Counted from the stretch's first letter, positions 54,108 through 62,519 are shown. The stretch is DNA of 64,000 nucleotides from Catellatospora sp. TT07R-123 (GCF_018327705.1 NZ_BNEM01000002.1:806001-870000); one strand, 5' to 3'. Notes: generated from the sequence alone by a model not told the origin. Numbers and translations are program-made.

Positions 54108-55017
54108 GGCCGCCCACCAGCTGCTTGTACGCCGTCGGCAGCCCGATCACCGGCAGCCCCGGCCCGCCGAAGCGGGCCAGCCCGGCCGTGTCGGACAGCT
54201 CGGTGGTGGCCAGCGTGGTCAGCACCGGATGGGCCAGCAGCCCGGCCACGACGTCGGCCGGGGCGAACGTACGGGCCACGACGACGTGCACCTGCGCGGC
54301 GGTGGCGAGGCTGTCCAGGGCCGCGTGCAGGGTGGCGCCGGTGGTCAGCTCGTCGTCGAAGACCAGCACCCGGGCGCCGTCGAACGCGGGCCGGGCCAGC
54401 GCCACCCGCCGGGCCCGGTCGGCGTGCCCGAGCCGCTGCTTGAGCAGCACCTCGGTCGAGGCACCGAGCCGGGCGGCCAGATCGGCGCAGGCGCGGGCGC
54501 GGCCGGAGTCGGGCGCGACCACCACGTCGACCGGGCCGAGGCGCTGCCCGGCCCAGTCGGCCACGTCCGGCAGGCAGGACAGCACCCGCATCGGACGGCG
54601 GCTGAACCCGACGACCTGCGGGGCGTGCGGGTCGAACACCGCGTACTCGTCCAACGCGGGCAGCGCGTCCAGCAGCCGCAGCAGCACCGCGGCGCCCAGC
54701 GACGCCCCGTCCTCGGCCTGGACGCTGCGCGAGTACGGCAGGTACGGCACGATCAGGCGGGCGCGCAGGCGCGGGTTGGCCCGCCACAGGCAGTCCGCGG
54801 TCAGCGCCAGGTCGAGCAGCGCACCGCCCGGGTCCTGGGCACCGGCCCACAGGATGTCCAGCTCATCGGGCACCGGCCCGGCGGCCAGGTACATGGCGTT
54901 GCCGTTGGCGAAGGCGATCCGGGTGGTCTCGTACCGGTGCCAGGCGCCGGTGGCCAGCATCGCGGCGGCGGTGCGGGCGGCCGCGGCGGCGGGCAGGGTC
55001 AGCAGGGCGGTGCTCAC
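54100..55017 (-). CDS. PRPP-synthetase-like protein
   Basis: 305 residues from GTG 55017 (GTGA overlap). It follows the ribose-phosphate diphosphokinase layout: FANGNAMYLAAG at the N-terminus, PYLPYSRSVQAEDGASLGAA (in place of PYxxYARQDR), FDPHAPQVVGF (in place of DLHxxQIQGFF), VVVAPDSGRARACADLA, and the PRPP loop VFDDELTTGATLHAAL. Family residues for ATP/R5P binding are partly altered, so it is a specialised paralogue and not the housekeeping Prs. In this operon it would supply PRPP for the TrpD-like enzyme. Confidence 0.8.
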   Translation of the reverse strand: MSTALLTLPAAAAARTAAAMLATGAWHRYETTRIAFANGNAMYLAAGPVPDELDILWAGAQDPGGALLDLALTADCLWRANPRLRARLIVPYLPYSRSVQAEDGASLGAAVLLRLLDALPALDEYAVFDPHAPQVVGFSRRPMRVLSCLPDVADWAGQRLGPVDVVVAPDSGRARACADLAARLGASTEVLLKQRLGHADRARRVALARPAFDGARVLVFDDELTTGATLHAALDSLATAAQVHVVVARTFAPADVVAGLLAHPVLTTLATTELSDTAGLARFGGPGLPVIGLPTAYKQLVGGHG

Positions 55018-55556
55018 GCGACCACCACCAGCGGCGGAAGCCGGTCGGCGGCGACGTCGAGGCGGTCCAGCAGCCCGGCCAGGGCCTGGGGGGCCAGGTC
55101 GGCGACGATCCGCAGCGCGACCGCGAGGGCTTTGACGTGGCCGACGCTGCGGCCCCCGGCGGAGGTGAGGGCCCGGTCGCGGACCAGTCCGTCGTACACC
55201 CGGCAGCCTCCGGCCGCGGCCAGCCGCTCGGCCTTGCCACTGTGCCCGGCGACGGTGCGCCCGCGCAGCACCCCCAGCCCGGCCAGCACGAACGCGCCGG
55301 AGCAGACCGTGTAGGCGCGCCGGTCGGCCCGCACGTGCGCGGCGAGCAGCCCCGTCAGCGGCGTACGCGGGACGGGCTGCTCGGCGGCGGCGCCGCCGGT
55401 GACCACGACCGCGTCGAAGACGCCGGTGACGGCGTCGCCCAGGCCCCGCTCGACCACCTCGAACAGGCCTGCCTTGTGCAGCACGCGCACGACCGGGACG
55501 GTGTCGAGGGGCTCGCCGGGTTCCGGCGCGACCACGAGGATCCGGGCCGGGGTCAT
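55014..55556 (-). CDS. DJ-1/PfpI-family protein (GATase1-like)
   Basis: 180 residues from ATG 55556 (ATGA overlap). ILVVAPEPGEPLDTVPVVRV, FDAVVVTGGAAAE, and the nucleophile elbow AYTVCSGAFVLAGLGVLRGR-TVAGHSGKA match the DJ-1/PfpI domain of AraC-type GATase1 proteins such as isonitrile hydratase, but without a DNA-binding domain. The reactive Cys is in VCSGAF. Function could be hydration, deglycation or hydrolysis; not determinable. Confidence 0.82.
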   Translation of the reverse strand: MTPARILVVAPEPGEPLDTVPVVRVLHKAGLFEVVERGLGDAVTGVFDAVVVTGGAAAEQPVPRTPLTGLLAAHVRADRRAYTVCSGAFVLAGLGVLRGRTVAGHSGKAERLAAAGGCRVYDGLVRDRALTSAGGRSVGHVKALAVALRIVADLAPQALAGLLDRLDVAADRLPPLVVVA

Positions 55557-56302
55557 CGGGCACCGGCCGGGGCGCGCAGCAGGTACAGCGCCGCGTCGGC
55601 CGACGGCCAGATCGGCAGCCGCAGCGCGGTCAGCCCGGCGGCACGGGCCAGGTCGGCGACGGAGGCCGCGCCCGGCAGGAACTGCCGGTAGCAGGTGCGG
55701 ACCTCCGCCTCGGCCAGGGTGATGACCGCGTAGACGTGCTCGGTCTCGGTGGCGGCGTCCCAGCTGATCGTCTTGGTGAGCCCGCCGCCGGGCAGGCGGT
55801 GCTCCTTGCGGGCGGGCCGGGGCGCGCGGTCGCGGTCGAAGACCTCCAGCGCGACCGCCCCGCCGGGGGCGAGGCTCGCGGCGGCGCGGCGCAGCAGCGC
55901 CAGGCTGGCCGGGCGGTCGGCGGCGAACCCGAACGAGTTGCCGAGCAGCAGCACCAGCCGGTACGCGGCCGCGGGCAGTTCGGTGGCGGCGACGTCGCCG
56001 TGGACGGTGTGCACGCGGCCGTCCACGCCTGCCGCGCGGGCCCGGTCGCGCAGGGTCGCCAGCGACGGCTCGATCCGGTCGACGCCGGTGACGGTCCAGC
56101 CGCGCGCGGCCAGTTCCAGCGTGTGCCGGCCGGGTCCGCACATCAGGTCGGCGGCGTGGCCGGGCCGGTGGTCGGTGGCGGCGAGCACGAGGTCGATCTC
56201 GGTGGCGGTCAGCTGCGGGTCGGGCGGGCGGTAGCCGTCGTAGGCCGCGCCGAGCCGGTCGAAGTAGACGGCGGTGGCGCAGTCGCCGGTGCAGGCGTCC
56301 AT
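55553..56302 (-). CDS. Class I SAM-dependent methyltransferase
   Basis: 249 residues from ATG 56302. Motif I AADLMCGPGRHTLELAARGW-TVTGVD, then VHTVHGDVAATELPAAAYRL-VLLLGNSFGF (motifs II/IV) identify the fold. LPGGGLTKTISWDAATETEH follows in the substrate region. The short N-terminus (MDACTGDCATAVYFDRLGAA-YD) is common in small-molecule N- or O-methyltransferases. Expected to methylate a pathway intermediate. Confidence 0.88.
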   Translation of the reverse strand: MDACTGDCATAVYFDRLGAAYDGYRPPDPQLTATEIDLVLAATDHRPGHAADLMCGPGRHTLELAARGWTVTGVDRIEPSLATLRDRARAAGVDGRVHTVHGDVAATELPAAAYRLVLLLGNSFGFAADRPASLALLRRAAASLAPGGAVALEVFDRDRAPRPARKEHRLPGGGLTKTISWDAATETEHVYAVITLAEAEVRTCYRQFLPGAASVADLARAAGLTALRLPIWPSADAALYLLRAPAGAR

Positions 56303-56952
56303 CAGCGGGCCGCCGGCTGCGGCAGGCGCGGCCGCAGCCGCTCCCACACCCGGTCGAGCAGCTCGGCGGGCGGGCTCTGCGAGCTGAGCAGCAGCCCGTC
56401 GTTGTCGCGGGCCAGCCGCGTGAACGCCTCCCGGTTGCGGGTGACGAACGCGGCCTGCTGGTCCCAGCGGCGGCTGTCGCTGCCGTCGCGGGTGACGACC
56501 CGGTCGAGCAGCGTCTCGGCGGGGGCGTCCATGACGATCAGCAGGTCGGGTTTGATGATGTCGGCGTACAGGCTGGACAGCCGGGCCGGGTCGAACTCGC
56601 CGGTGGTCAGGTAGTGCGCGACCAGGGACAGCAGGTAGCGGTTGGACAGGATCCAGCCGCCGACGGCCAGCGTGGGCCGGATGACGCGTTCCTGCTGGTC
56701 GACGCGGTCGGCGAGGGCGAACAGCGCCATCGCCATCGGGGTGAGCTGCTCCGGGTCGCCGACCATGGTGGCCTGCACCCGGTGGTCGCCGCGCCACCAG
56801 GACGTCGGCTGCATGATCACTTCAGGGTGCACGCCGTGGTCGGCGAGCCGGGCCAGCAGGCCGTGCTCCAGGGTGGTCTTGCCCGAGCCGTCGGGCCCGC
56901 AGATGACGATGAGGGCACCGGGGTGGTCGTGCGGTTTCAGGTTCAGCTGCAC
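56302..56952 (-). CDS. Thymidylate-kinase-like nucleotide kinase
   Basis: 216 residues from GTG 56952, with GGGAGG 6 bases upstream; it overlaps the PfkB stop by 10 bases. Walker A ICGPDGSGKTTLE, SNRYLLSLVAHYLTTGEFDP at the usual DRY position, PDLLIVMDAPAETLLDRV, and a basic LID-like segment (TRDGSDSRRW) match the dTMP kinase fold. It is unlikely to be the housekeeping Tmk because of its cluster setting; it may phosphorylate a nucleotide-like intermediate. Confidence 0.8.
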   Translation of the reverse strand: MQLNLKPHDHPGALIVICGPDGSGKTTLEHGLLARLADHGVHPEVIMQPTSWWRGDHRVQATMVGDPEQLTPMAMALFALADRVDQQERVIRPTLAVGGWILSNRYLLSLVAHYLTTGEFDPARLSSLYADIIKPDLLIVMDAPAETLLDRVVTRDGSDSRRWDQQAAFVTRNREAFTRLARDNDGLLLSSQSPPAELLDRVWERLRPRLPQPAAR

Positions 56953-57830
56953 TGCAATCCTCCCAGCAGGAATTCGGCCGCGGCGGGGTCGGCGCGTTCG
57001 GACACCGCGCGGGCCAGCTCCGCGCCGCCGGGCAGCCCGGTGGCGCCGGGTGCCTCCACCGCGAGCGCGCCGAGCAGCGCGCCGAGCCCGGCGGCGGTCC
57101 GCAGCGGCAGCCCCGCGCCCAGGCCCGCCGCGAGTCCGGCGGTGAACGCGTCGCCGGCCCCGGTCGCGTCGACCTCGACGGCGGGCACGGCGGGCACGGC
57201 CGACCAGCCGTCGGCGTCGTGCACCCGGCAGCCTTCGGCGCCGAGGGTGACCACGACCGCCGCGTACCCGTCGGCGGCGGCGTCGCCGAGCTGCGCCCAT
57301 TCGGTGCGGTTGGCGACCAGCACGATCCCGCCGCGCCGGTCGGCCAGCGCCCGGTGCGCGGCGGCGATCCGGCCGCCCGGGTTGACCACGACGGTCTGCC
57401 CGGCGGCCACCGCCTGCGGTAGCACGGCCGGGGGCGGGTCGAACACCACCATCACCCGGCTGTCGGGAAACGACGGGGTGAGGGCGTCGTTGGCGGCGCG
57501 GTGCAGCATCATGTGGTGCAGCGACGGAGCGTTGACGATCACGGCCCGGCCGGTGGCCGCACCCGGCACGACCTGCATCCAGCCGGTGTCCACGCCCTCG
57601 GCGGCCAGGTGCGCGAGCAGGCGCTCGCCGGCCTGGTCGGAGCCGACCGCGCCGACCAGGCACGGTTGGTGCCCGAGCCGGGCCAGAACGACGGCGGTGT
57701 TGGCGGCGTGGCCGCCGGGGGCCTGGTGCACCGCGAGGATGTCGGTGGTGCCGTCGGGGCCCGGGTCACCGGACAGGGTGAGGATCTCGTCGTGGTTCAC
57801 CCCGCCGACCACGGTGAACCCGGCGGTCAC
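56943..57830 (-). CDS. PfkB-family carbohydrate kinase
   Basis: 295 residues from GTG 57830 (GTGA overlap). Signature 1 GGHAANTAVVLARLG and signature 2 EVDATGAGDAFTAGLAAGLG with the catalytic Asp are intact, making an active ribokinase-like enzyme likely. Sugar specificity is not readable. Placed between RidA-like and the nucleotide kinase, it could make ribose 5-phosphate or phosphorylate a cyclitol. Confidence 0.9.
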   Translation of the reverse strand: MTAGFTVVGGVNHDEILTLSGDPGPDGTTDILAVHQAPGGHAANTAVVLARLGHQPCLVGAVGSDQAGERLLAHLAAEGVDTGWMQVVPGAATGRAVIVNAPSLHHMMLHRAANDALTPSFPDSRVMVVFDPPPAVLPQAVAAGQTVVVNPGGRIAAAHRALADRRGGIVLVANRTEWAQLGDAAADGYAAVVVTLGAEGCRVHDADGWSAVPAVPAVEVDATGAGDAFTAGLAAGLGAGLPLRTAAGLGALLGALAVEAPGATGLPGGAELARAVSERADPAAAEFLLGGLQCS

Positions 57831-58231
57831 CGGGGACCGTCCGGCACCGCCGCCACGGCGCTGATCTCGACCAGGTGCTCGGGCACGACCAGCCCGGCCA
57901 CGAACACGACGGTGCTCGACGGCGGGCTCACCTCGGCGAAGACCTTGTCGCGTACGGCGGTGAAGGCCGGGAAGTCCGCGCGGTCGACCAGGTAGACGGT
58001 GACCGCGACGAGGTCGCCCAGCTGCGCGCCCGCCTCGGCCAGCACGGCGGTGATGTTGCGGTAGACCTGCTCGGCCTGGGTCGCGATGTCCGCGCCGACG
58101 GTGGCGCCGCTCGCGTCGGTCGCGACCTGGCCGGTGACGTACACCCACCGCAGCGGCCCGCCGACCTCCACGCCCGGGGAGTACCGGGCGATCGGCGGCC
58201 CGACCTGCGCGGGGACGAGAGCGCGCCTCAC
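57827..58231 (-). CDS. RidA/YjgF-family protein lacking the catalytic Arg
   Basis: 134 residues from GTG 58231 (GTGA overlap). VYVTGQVATDASG, VYRNITAVLAEAGAQLGDLV-AVTVYLVDRADFPAFTAVRD and LVEISAVAAVP give the family. The conserved PxR(T/S) motif that supplies the imine-hydrolysing Arg of RidA is replaced by PPSST, so it falls in another Rid subgroup and may bind a reactive intermediate without classical deaminase activity. Confidence 0.85.
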   Translation of the reverse strand: MRRALVPAQVGPPIARYSPGVEVGGPLRWVYVTGQVATDASGATVGADIATQAEQVYRNITAVLAEAGAQLGDLVAVTVYLVDRADFPAFTAVRDKVFAEVSPPSSTVVFVAGLVVPEHLVEISAVAAVPDGPR

Positions 58232-59283
58232 GCCGCCGCGCCGGTCCGGCGGGACCGGTCCGCCCAGCGGTGGAGCACGTCCTGGGCGCTGCCGTCGCGC
58301 AGCACCGACTCGGCGACCTTGAGGCCGTCGGACAGGTCGGCGGCCCGGCCCGCGACGACGAGGACGGCGGCGGCGTTGAGCAGCACGATCTCGGTCTGCG
58401 CGGTGGTGGCGGTGCCCGCGAGCACGGCCCGGCTGATCTCGGCGTTGCGCCGGGGGTCGCCGCCCTCGACCTGGTCGATGGTGGCGCGGGCCAGCCCGAG
58501 GTCGACGGCGTCGACCCGCAACTCGGTGACCGCTCCGTCGCGCACCTGCAGGATCCGGGTGGGTGCGGTGGTGGAGACCTCGTCGAGGCCGTCCTCGGCG
58601 TGCACCACCCAGGCGTGCCGGGTGCCGGAGCGGGCCAGCGCGCCCGCGGTGACCTCGGCGTAGCGGGAGTCGTACATGCCGGTGACCTGGCGGGTGACCC
58701 GGGCGGGGTTGCACAGCGGCCCGAGCAGGTTGAACACGAACCGCAGGCCCACCTCCTGGCGCAGCCCGATGAGGTGGCGCATGCCGGAGTTGAACGCCGG
58801 GGCGTGCATGAAGCAGATGCCGAGCTCGCGCAGGCAGGCCGCGACGTCGGCCGGGTCGGACACGGCGCGCACCCCGAGTTCGGCCAGCACGTCGCTGCTG
58901 CCGGAGTTACTGGACACGGCGCTGGTGCCGTGCTTGGCCACCGGCACCCCGGCGGCCGCGACCAGGAACGCGGCGGTGGTCGAGATGTTGAACACGCGGG
59001 CGCTGGGGCCGTCGCCGCCGGTGCCGCAGGTGTCCACGGCCCGGTCGGCCAGCTCGCCCAGGTCGACGGTGGTGCCCTCGGCGCGCAGCACCCGCAGGAA
59101 CCCGGCGATCTCCTCGGCGCGCTCGCCCTTCATCCGCAGCGCGGTGCCGAGCGCGCCGAACTGGGAGCCGGTGAACTCCCCGGCGACCAGGGCGCTCATG
59201 ACCTCGGCGGCCTCGTCCTCGGTCAGGTCGCGGCCGTCGACGAGCGCGCGCAGGGCCGGCCGCAGCCGGGTCGGGGTGGTCAT
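58228..59283 (-). CDS. Anthranilate phosphoribosyltransferase-like enzyme with altered acceptor site
   Basis: 351 residues from ATG 59283 (ATGA overlap). The PRPP/Mg2+ parts of TrpD are kept: VDTCGTGGDG, FNISTTAAFLVAAAGVPVAK-HG and NLLGPLCNPA. Residues that hold anthranilate differ: KHGN is KHGT, the GSAD site is GSSD, the HPAM-type His segment reads APAFNSGMRHL, and RELGxRTxFN reads RQEVGLRFVFN. The family fold and PRPP chemistry are confident; a different acceptor is inferred. No other trp gene is near, which also argues against tryptophan synthesis. Confidence 0.85.
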   Translation of the reverse strand: MTTPTRLRPALRALVDGRDLTEDEAAEVMSALVAGEFTGSQFGALGTALRMKGERAEEIAGFLRVLRAEGTTVDLGELADRAVDTCGTGGDGPSARVFNISTTAAFLVAAAGVPVAKHGTSAVSSNSGSSDVLAELGVRAVSDPADVAACLRELGICFMHAPAFNSGMRHLIGLRQEVGLRFVFNLLGPLCNPARVTRQVTGMYDSRYAEVTAGALARSGTRHAWVVHAEDGLDEVSTTAPTRILQVRDGAVTELRVDAVDLGLARATIDQVEGGDPRRNAEISRAVLAGTATTAQTEIVLLNAAAVLVVAGRAADLSDGLKVAESVLRDGSAQDVLHRWADRSRRTGAAA

Positions 59284-60368
59284 TGCGTGCCTCCCAGGAT
59301 CGTGGCGGCGCCGTCGAGCTTGATGACCGCGTCGTCGAACGCCTGCGGGCTGGTGTCGGTGTCGCCGAGCGGCGGGGATTTGACCAGGGAGGCCGCGCCG
59401 TGGACCGGCCCGGCGAAGCCCGCGCGGCGGGCCAGCACGGCCAGCCGGACCAGGTCGATGATCACGCCCGCGGCGTTGCTGGAGTCCTGTACGGACAGCT
59501 TGAGCTCGATCGTGGCCGTGGCCCCGGCCCACCCGGCCGCCTCGACGTGGATGTAGCCGATCTTCTGGTCGTTGAGCACCGGCAGGTAGCCGCCGGAGGG
59601 CACCACCGAGACCCGGTCGGAGTATGCGCCGCCCAGCGCGGCGTGCTTGGACTGCCGCTTGGCCTCGCCGCGCACCAGCAGGTTGCGGAAGTCGGCGTTG
59701 CCGCCGAGGTTGACCTGGTAGCTGCGCTCGATGTGCAGGCCGCGTTCGGTGACCAGGCTCAGCAGGGTGCGGTGCAGGACCGAGGAGCCGAGATGGCTGG
59801 CCAGGTCGTCGCCGACGACCGGCACGCCGGCCTCGGTGAACCGGGCGGCCCAGCCGGGGTCGCGGGCGATGAGGTCGGGGGTGCAGTTGACGAACGCCAC
59901 CCCGGCGCGCAGCGCGGCCTCGGCGTAGAAGGCCACCGCCCCGGCCGAGCCGGTGGGCAGGGAGTACAGCAGGGCCTCGGCGCCGCTGTCGCGCAGCTGC
60001 CCGGCGATGTCGTCGACGGTGCGGTCGGCGCCGACGGGACCGACGCTGTCGGACAGGTGCGGGGGCACCCCGTCCAGGCGGGCGCCCATGGCCACGACGG
60101 TGGTCTCGTCCGGCAGTTCCGACACCAGGCGCGGGTAGTTGTTGGGCGCGGCGAAGACGGCCTCGCCCAGGGGGCGGCCGACCTTCGCCTCGGCGACGTC
60201 GAACGCGGCGACGAAGGCCAGATCGGTGACGTGCAGGCCGCCCACGTACGGACGGGTCACGCCGGGCAGCTCGGCGGGGTCGTCCGCCTGCCGGTAGACG
60301 GCCACTCCCTGCACCAGGGCCGAGATGTTGTTGCCCACACCGACGATCGCCAATCTGGCTGGCTTCAC
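59280..60368 (-). CDS. Inositol-3-phosphate synthase family protein (paralogue)
   Basis: 362 residues from GTG 60368, with GGGAGA a few bases upstream. The actinobacterial ino1 pattern is present: AIVGVGNNISALVQGV (NAD loop), VTDLAFVAAFDVAEAKVGRP, YSLPTGSAGAVAFYAEAALR-AGVAFVNCTPD, AGVPVVGDDLASHLGSSVLH-R, LNDQKIGYIHVEAAGWAG, DSSNAAGVIIDLVRLA, ASLVKSPP. It would cyclise a hexose (or related) 6-phosphate to a cyclitol phosphate through an NAD-bound keto intermediate. The active-site region reads GGNADFRNLLVRGEAKRQSK, close to but not identical with GGNMDFxNM. It is the first gene of the 14-gene operon. Confidence 0.88.
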   Translation of the reverse strand: MKPARLAIVGVGNNISALVQGVAVYRQADDPAELPGVTRPYVGGLHVTDLAFVAAFDVAEAKVGRPLGEAVFAAPNNYPRLVSELPDETTVVAMGARLDGVPPHLSDSVGPVGADRTVDDIAGQLRDSGAEALLYSLPTGSAGAVAFYAEAALRAGVAFVNCTPDLIARDPGWAARFTEAGVPVVGDDLASHLGSSVLHRTLLSLVTERGLHIERSYQVNLGGNADFRNLLVRGEAKRQSKHAALGGAYSDRVSVVPSGGYLPVLNDQKIGYIHVEAAGWAGATATIELKLSVQDSSNAAGVIIDLVRLAVLARRAGFAGPVHGAASLVKSPPLGDTDTSPQAFDDAVIKLDGAATILGGTQ

Positions 60369-60760
60369 GACTCTCCCCGCGCAAATTCAAGACTAACCAA
60401 CATCAAAATCCTGACCAGTTTGGAATGACCGCCGGAGGCTGTCCATCGCGTCCCGCCATCCGGAATCGCCATTTCGTAGGACGATCTTCTGCCGCCTGCT
60501 CGGAAGCATCGACATGCATGAAAGACACTTATCCTCCACCTGCCGCTATTTACCGACAGGGTCCTCAATGTGCAACCATTGTATTTACATAGATATATCA
60601 GAAGATTCCACAATGGACTGTCACCCATTGAGACACGGCGTGATCTCCCTTGCACGGCGTCCGGTCGGTCCCCTAAAGTTCGGGCTCTGTTCGCGCAAGA
60701 CGGCTGCAAGTGAATGACGACGGCGTCGACCCTTGGGCCCGATCAGCTACGGGGGCGCCG
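60369..60760. promoter_or_regulatory. Divergent promoter region of the biosynthetic and ABC-transporter operons
   Basis: 392 bases, clearly more A/T-rich than the surroundings, especially about 60570-60615. It must carry the start signals for both the minus-strand operon and the plus-strand ABC genes, but no -35/-10 pair stands out. A 67-codon open frame (60514-60717) and its antisense are not convincing genes. Confidence 0.6.
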
Positions 60761-61726
60761 ATGACCGACCATGAGCCGCCACTCGTCGAGGCCGCCGGAC
60801 TCGGCAAGACCTATCCCGCCGGACCGGGCGGCACCGAGCTCGCCGCCGTACGCGGCATCGACCTGCGGCTGCACCGCGGCGAGGCGCTCGGCCTGCTCGG
60901 CACCAACGGCGCCGGCAAGTCCACCACCATGCGCATGCTCGCGGCCGTCTCCCCGCCCACCTTCGGCACGCTGCGCGTCCTGGGCATGGACCCGCTGCAC
61001 GACAGCCCGCACATCCGCGCCCGCCTCGGCGTCGTGCCCCAGGACGACATGCTCGACCAGGAACTGACCGTCCGGGAGAACCTGCTGGTCTACGGGCGCT
61101 ACTTCGGACTGTCCCGAGCGGTCCTGCGCGAGCGCACCGCATACCTGATCGAGTTCGCCGCGCTGGAGGCCAAGGCCGACGCGCCCGTGACCTCCCTGTC
61201 CGGGGGCATGCGGCGGCGGCTCACCATCGCCCGCGCGCTGATCAACCAGCCGTCGCTGCTGCTGCTCGACGAGCCGACCACCGGCCTGGACCCGCAGGCC
61301 CGCCAGCTGCTGTGGGACCGGCTCACCCGGCTCAAGCAGGACGGCGTCGCCCTCATCGTCACCACGCACTACATGGACGAGGCCGAGCAGCTCTGCGACC
61401 GCGTCGTCATCATGGAACGCGGCGCCGCCGTCGCCGACGGCACCCCGCGCGAGCTCATCGAGGCCCACGCGCTGCCCGAGGTCGTCGAGCTGCGGTTCAC
61501 CACCGCCGAACACGACCGCGGCACCACCGCCGTCAAGCAGCTCATCGCCGACGGCGCCGCCTGGCGGCTGGAGGAGCTGCCCGACCGCCTGCTCATCGGC
61601 ACCGCCGACGGCGCCGACACCCTCGCCCGGGTCGAGGCCCGGGTGTTCCCGCGCGCCAGCCTGGTCCGGCGGGCCACCCTGGAGGACGTCTTCCTGTCCC
61701 TGACCGGCCGCGCGCTGGTGGACTGA
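60761..61726 (+). CDS. ABC transporter ATP-binding protein (DrrA/NodI type)
   Basis: 321 residues from ATG 60761 (a GTG at 60710 is possible). Walker A GTNGAGKST, Q-loop PQDDM, signature LSGGMRRR, Walker B LLLLDEPTTGLD and switch His TTHYMDEAEQL are intact, with the C-terminal domain of drug-exporter ATPases. It powers the two permeases that follow in coupled order and probably exports the cluster's product or gives self-resistance. Confidence 0.94.
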   Translation: MTDHEPPLVEAAGLGKTYPAGPGGTELAAVRGIDLRLHRGEALGLLGTNGAGKSTTMRMLAAVSPPTFGTLRVLGMDPLHDSPHIRARLGVVPQDDMLDQELTVRENLLVYGRYFGLSRAVLRERTAYLIEFAALEAKADAPVTSLSGGMRRRLTIARALINQPSLLLLDEPTTGLDPQARQLLWDRLTRLKQDGVALIVTTHYMDEAEQLCDRVVIMERGAAVADGTPRELIEAHALPEVVELRFTTAEHDRGTTAVKQLIADGAAWRLEELPDRLLIGTADGADTLARVEARVFPRASLVRRATLEDVFLSLTGRALVD

Positions 61727-62508
61727 TGACCGGGCTCACCTACTCCCCCGCATACGCCGAGTTCCGGTACTGGGGCGCGATCTTCGCCAAGTCGTGGCGG
61801 CCCGTGCTGGTCAACAGCATCGTCAACCCCGTGCTGTTCCTCGCGGGCATCGGCCTGGGCCTGGGCCAGCTCGTCGACGCCAACGCGCCGCTGGCCGGGG
61901 GCCTGACCTACGCGGCCTTCTTCGCCCCCGGCCTGCTGGCCGCGGCCGCGATGCAGACCGCCGTCGTCGAGGGCGGACAGACCGTCTTCAGCGCGGTACG
62001 CAACCGCCGCAGCTACCTCGTCGCGGCCTACACCCCGCTGCAACCGCACGACATCCTCAACGGCCACCTGCTCTTCATCGCCGCCCGGATCCTGCTCAGC
62101 AGCACCATGTTCACCGCCGTCATGTACGCCTTCGGCGTGGCCCACGCGCTGACCGCCATGCTCGCGATCCCGGTGGCGGTGCTGCTCGGGCTCGCCTGCG
62201 CCGCACCCACCGCCGCCTGGGCCGTCACCGTCCGCCGGGCTGCGGTGATCGGCAACTTCTCGCGGTTCGTCGTCATGCCGGTGTACCTGTTCTCGGCCAC
62301 GTTCTTCCCGATCGAGGTCATGCCCGGCTGGCTGCAACCGGTGGTCTACGCCAGCCCGCTGTGGCACGGCGCCCGGCTGTGCCGCGCCCTGACCACCGGC
62401 ACCGCCACCCTGACCGGCGCCGCCGCCGACCTCGCCGTCCTGGCGGTCACCGCGCTGGCCGGATACCTCGCCGCCCGCCGCACCTACCGCCGCCACCTGC
62501 ACGCTTAA
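61726..62508 (+). CDS. ABC-2 type transporter permease
   Basis: 260 residues from ATG 61726 (overlaps the ATPase stop). Six membrane segments are evident, including ILVNSIVNPVLFLAGIGLG-like, YAAFFAPGLLAAAAM, ALTAMLAIPVAVLLGLACA and VMPVYLFSATFFPIEVMPGW. FSATFFPIE...WLQPVVYASPLWH is typical of ABC-2/NodJ-type permeases. It pairs with the next permease as a heterodimer. Confidence 0.92.
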   Translation: MTGLTYSPAYAEFRYWGAIFAKSWRPVLVNSIVNPVLFLAGIGLGLGQLVDANAPLAGGLTYAAFFAPGLLAAAAMQTAVVEGGQTVFSAVRNRRSYLVAAYTPLQPHDILNGHLLFIAARILLSSTMFTAVMYAFGVAHALTAMLAIPVAVLLGLACAAPTAAWAVTVRRAAVIGNFSRFVVMPVYLFSATFFPIEVMPGWLQPVVYASPLWHGARLCRALTTGTATLTGAAADLAVLAVTALAGYLAARRTYRRHLHA

Positions 62509-62519
62509 CGGGAGCCAGC

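Noticed and set aside
56302-56952. Essential thymidylate kinase tmk
   Set aside because: Fold matches but context and divergent active-site region fit a pathway-specific kinase; symbol withheld.
58228-59283. Housekeeping tryptophan biosynthesis gene trpD
   Set aside because: Acceptor-site residues differ and no trp neighbours are present, so the symbol is not assigned.
60514-60717. 67-residue Cys-containing open frame in the divergent promoter region
   Set aside because: Codon use lacks the GC3 bias, the ribosome site is weak and an antisense frame of the same size exists; most likely promoter DNA.
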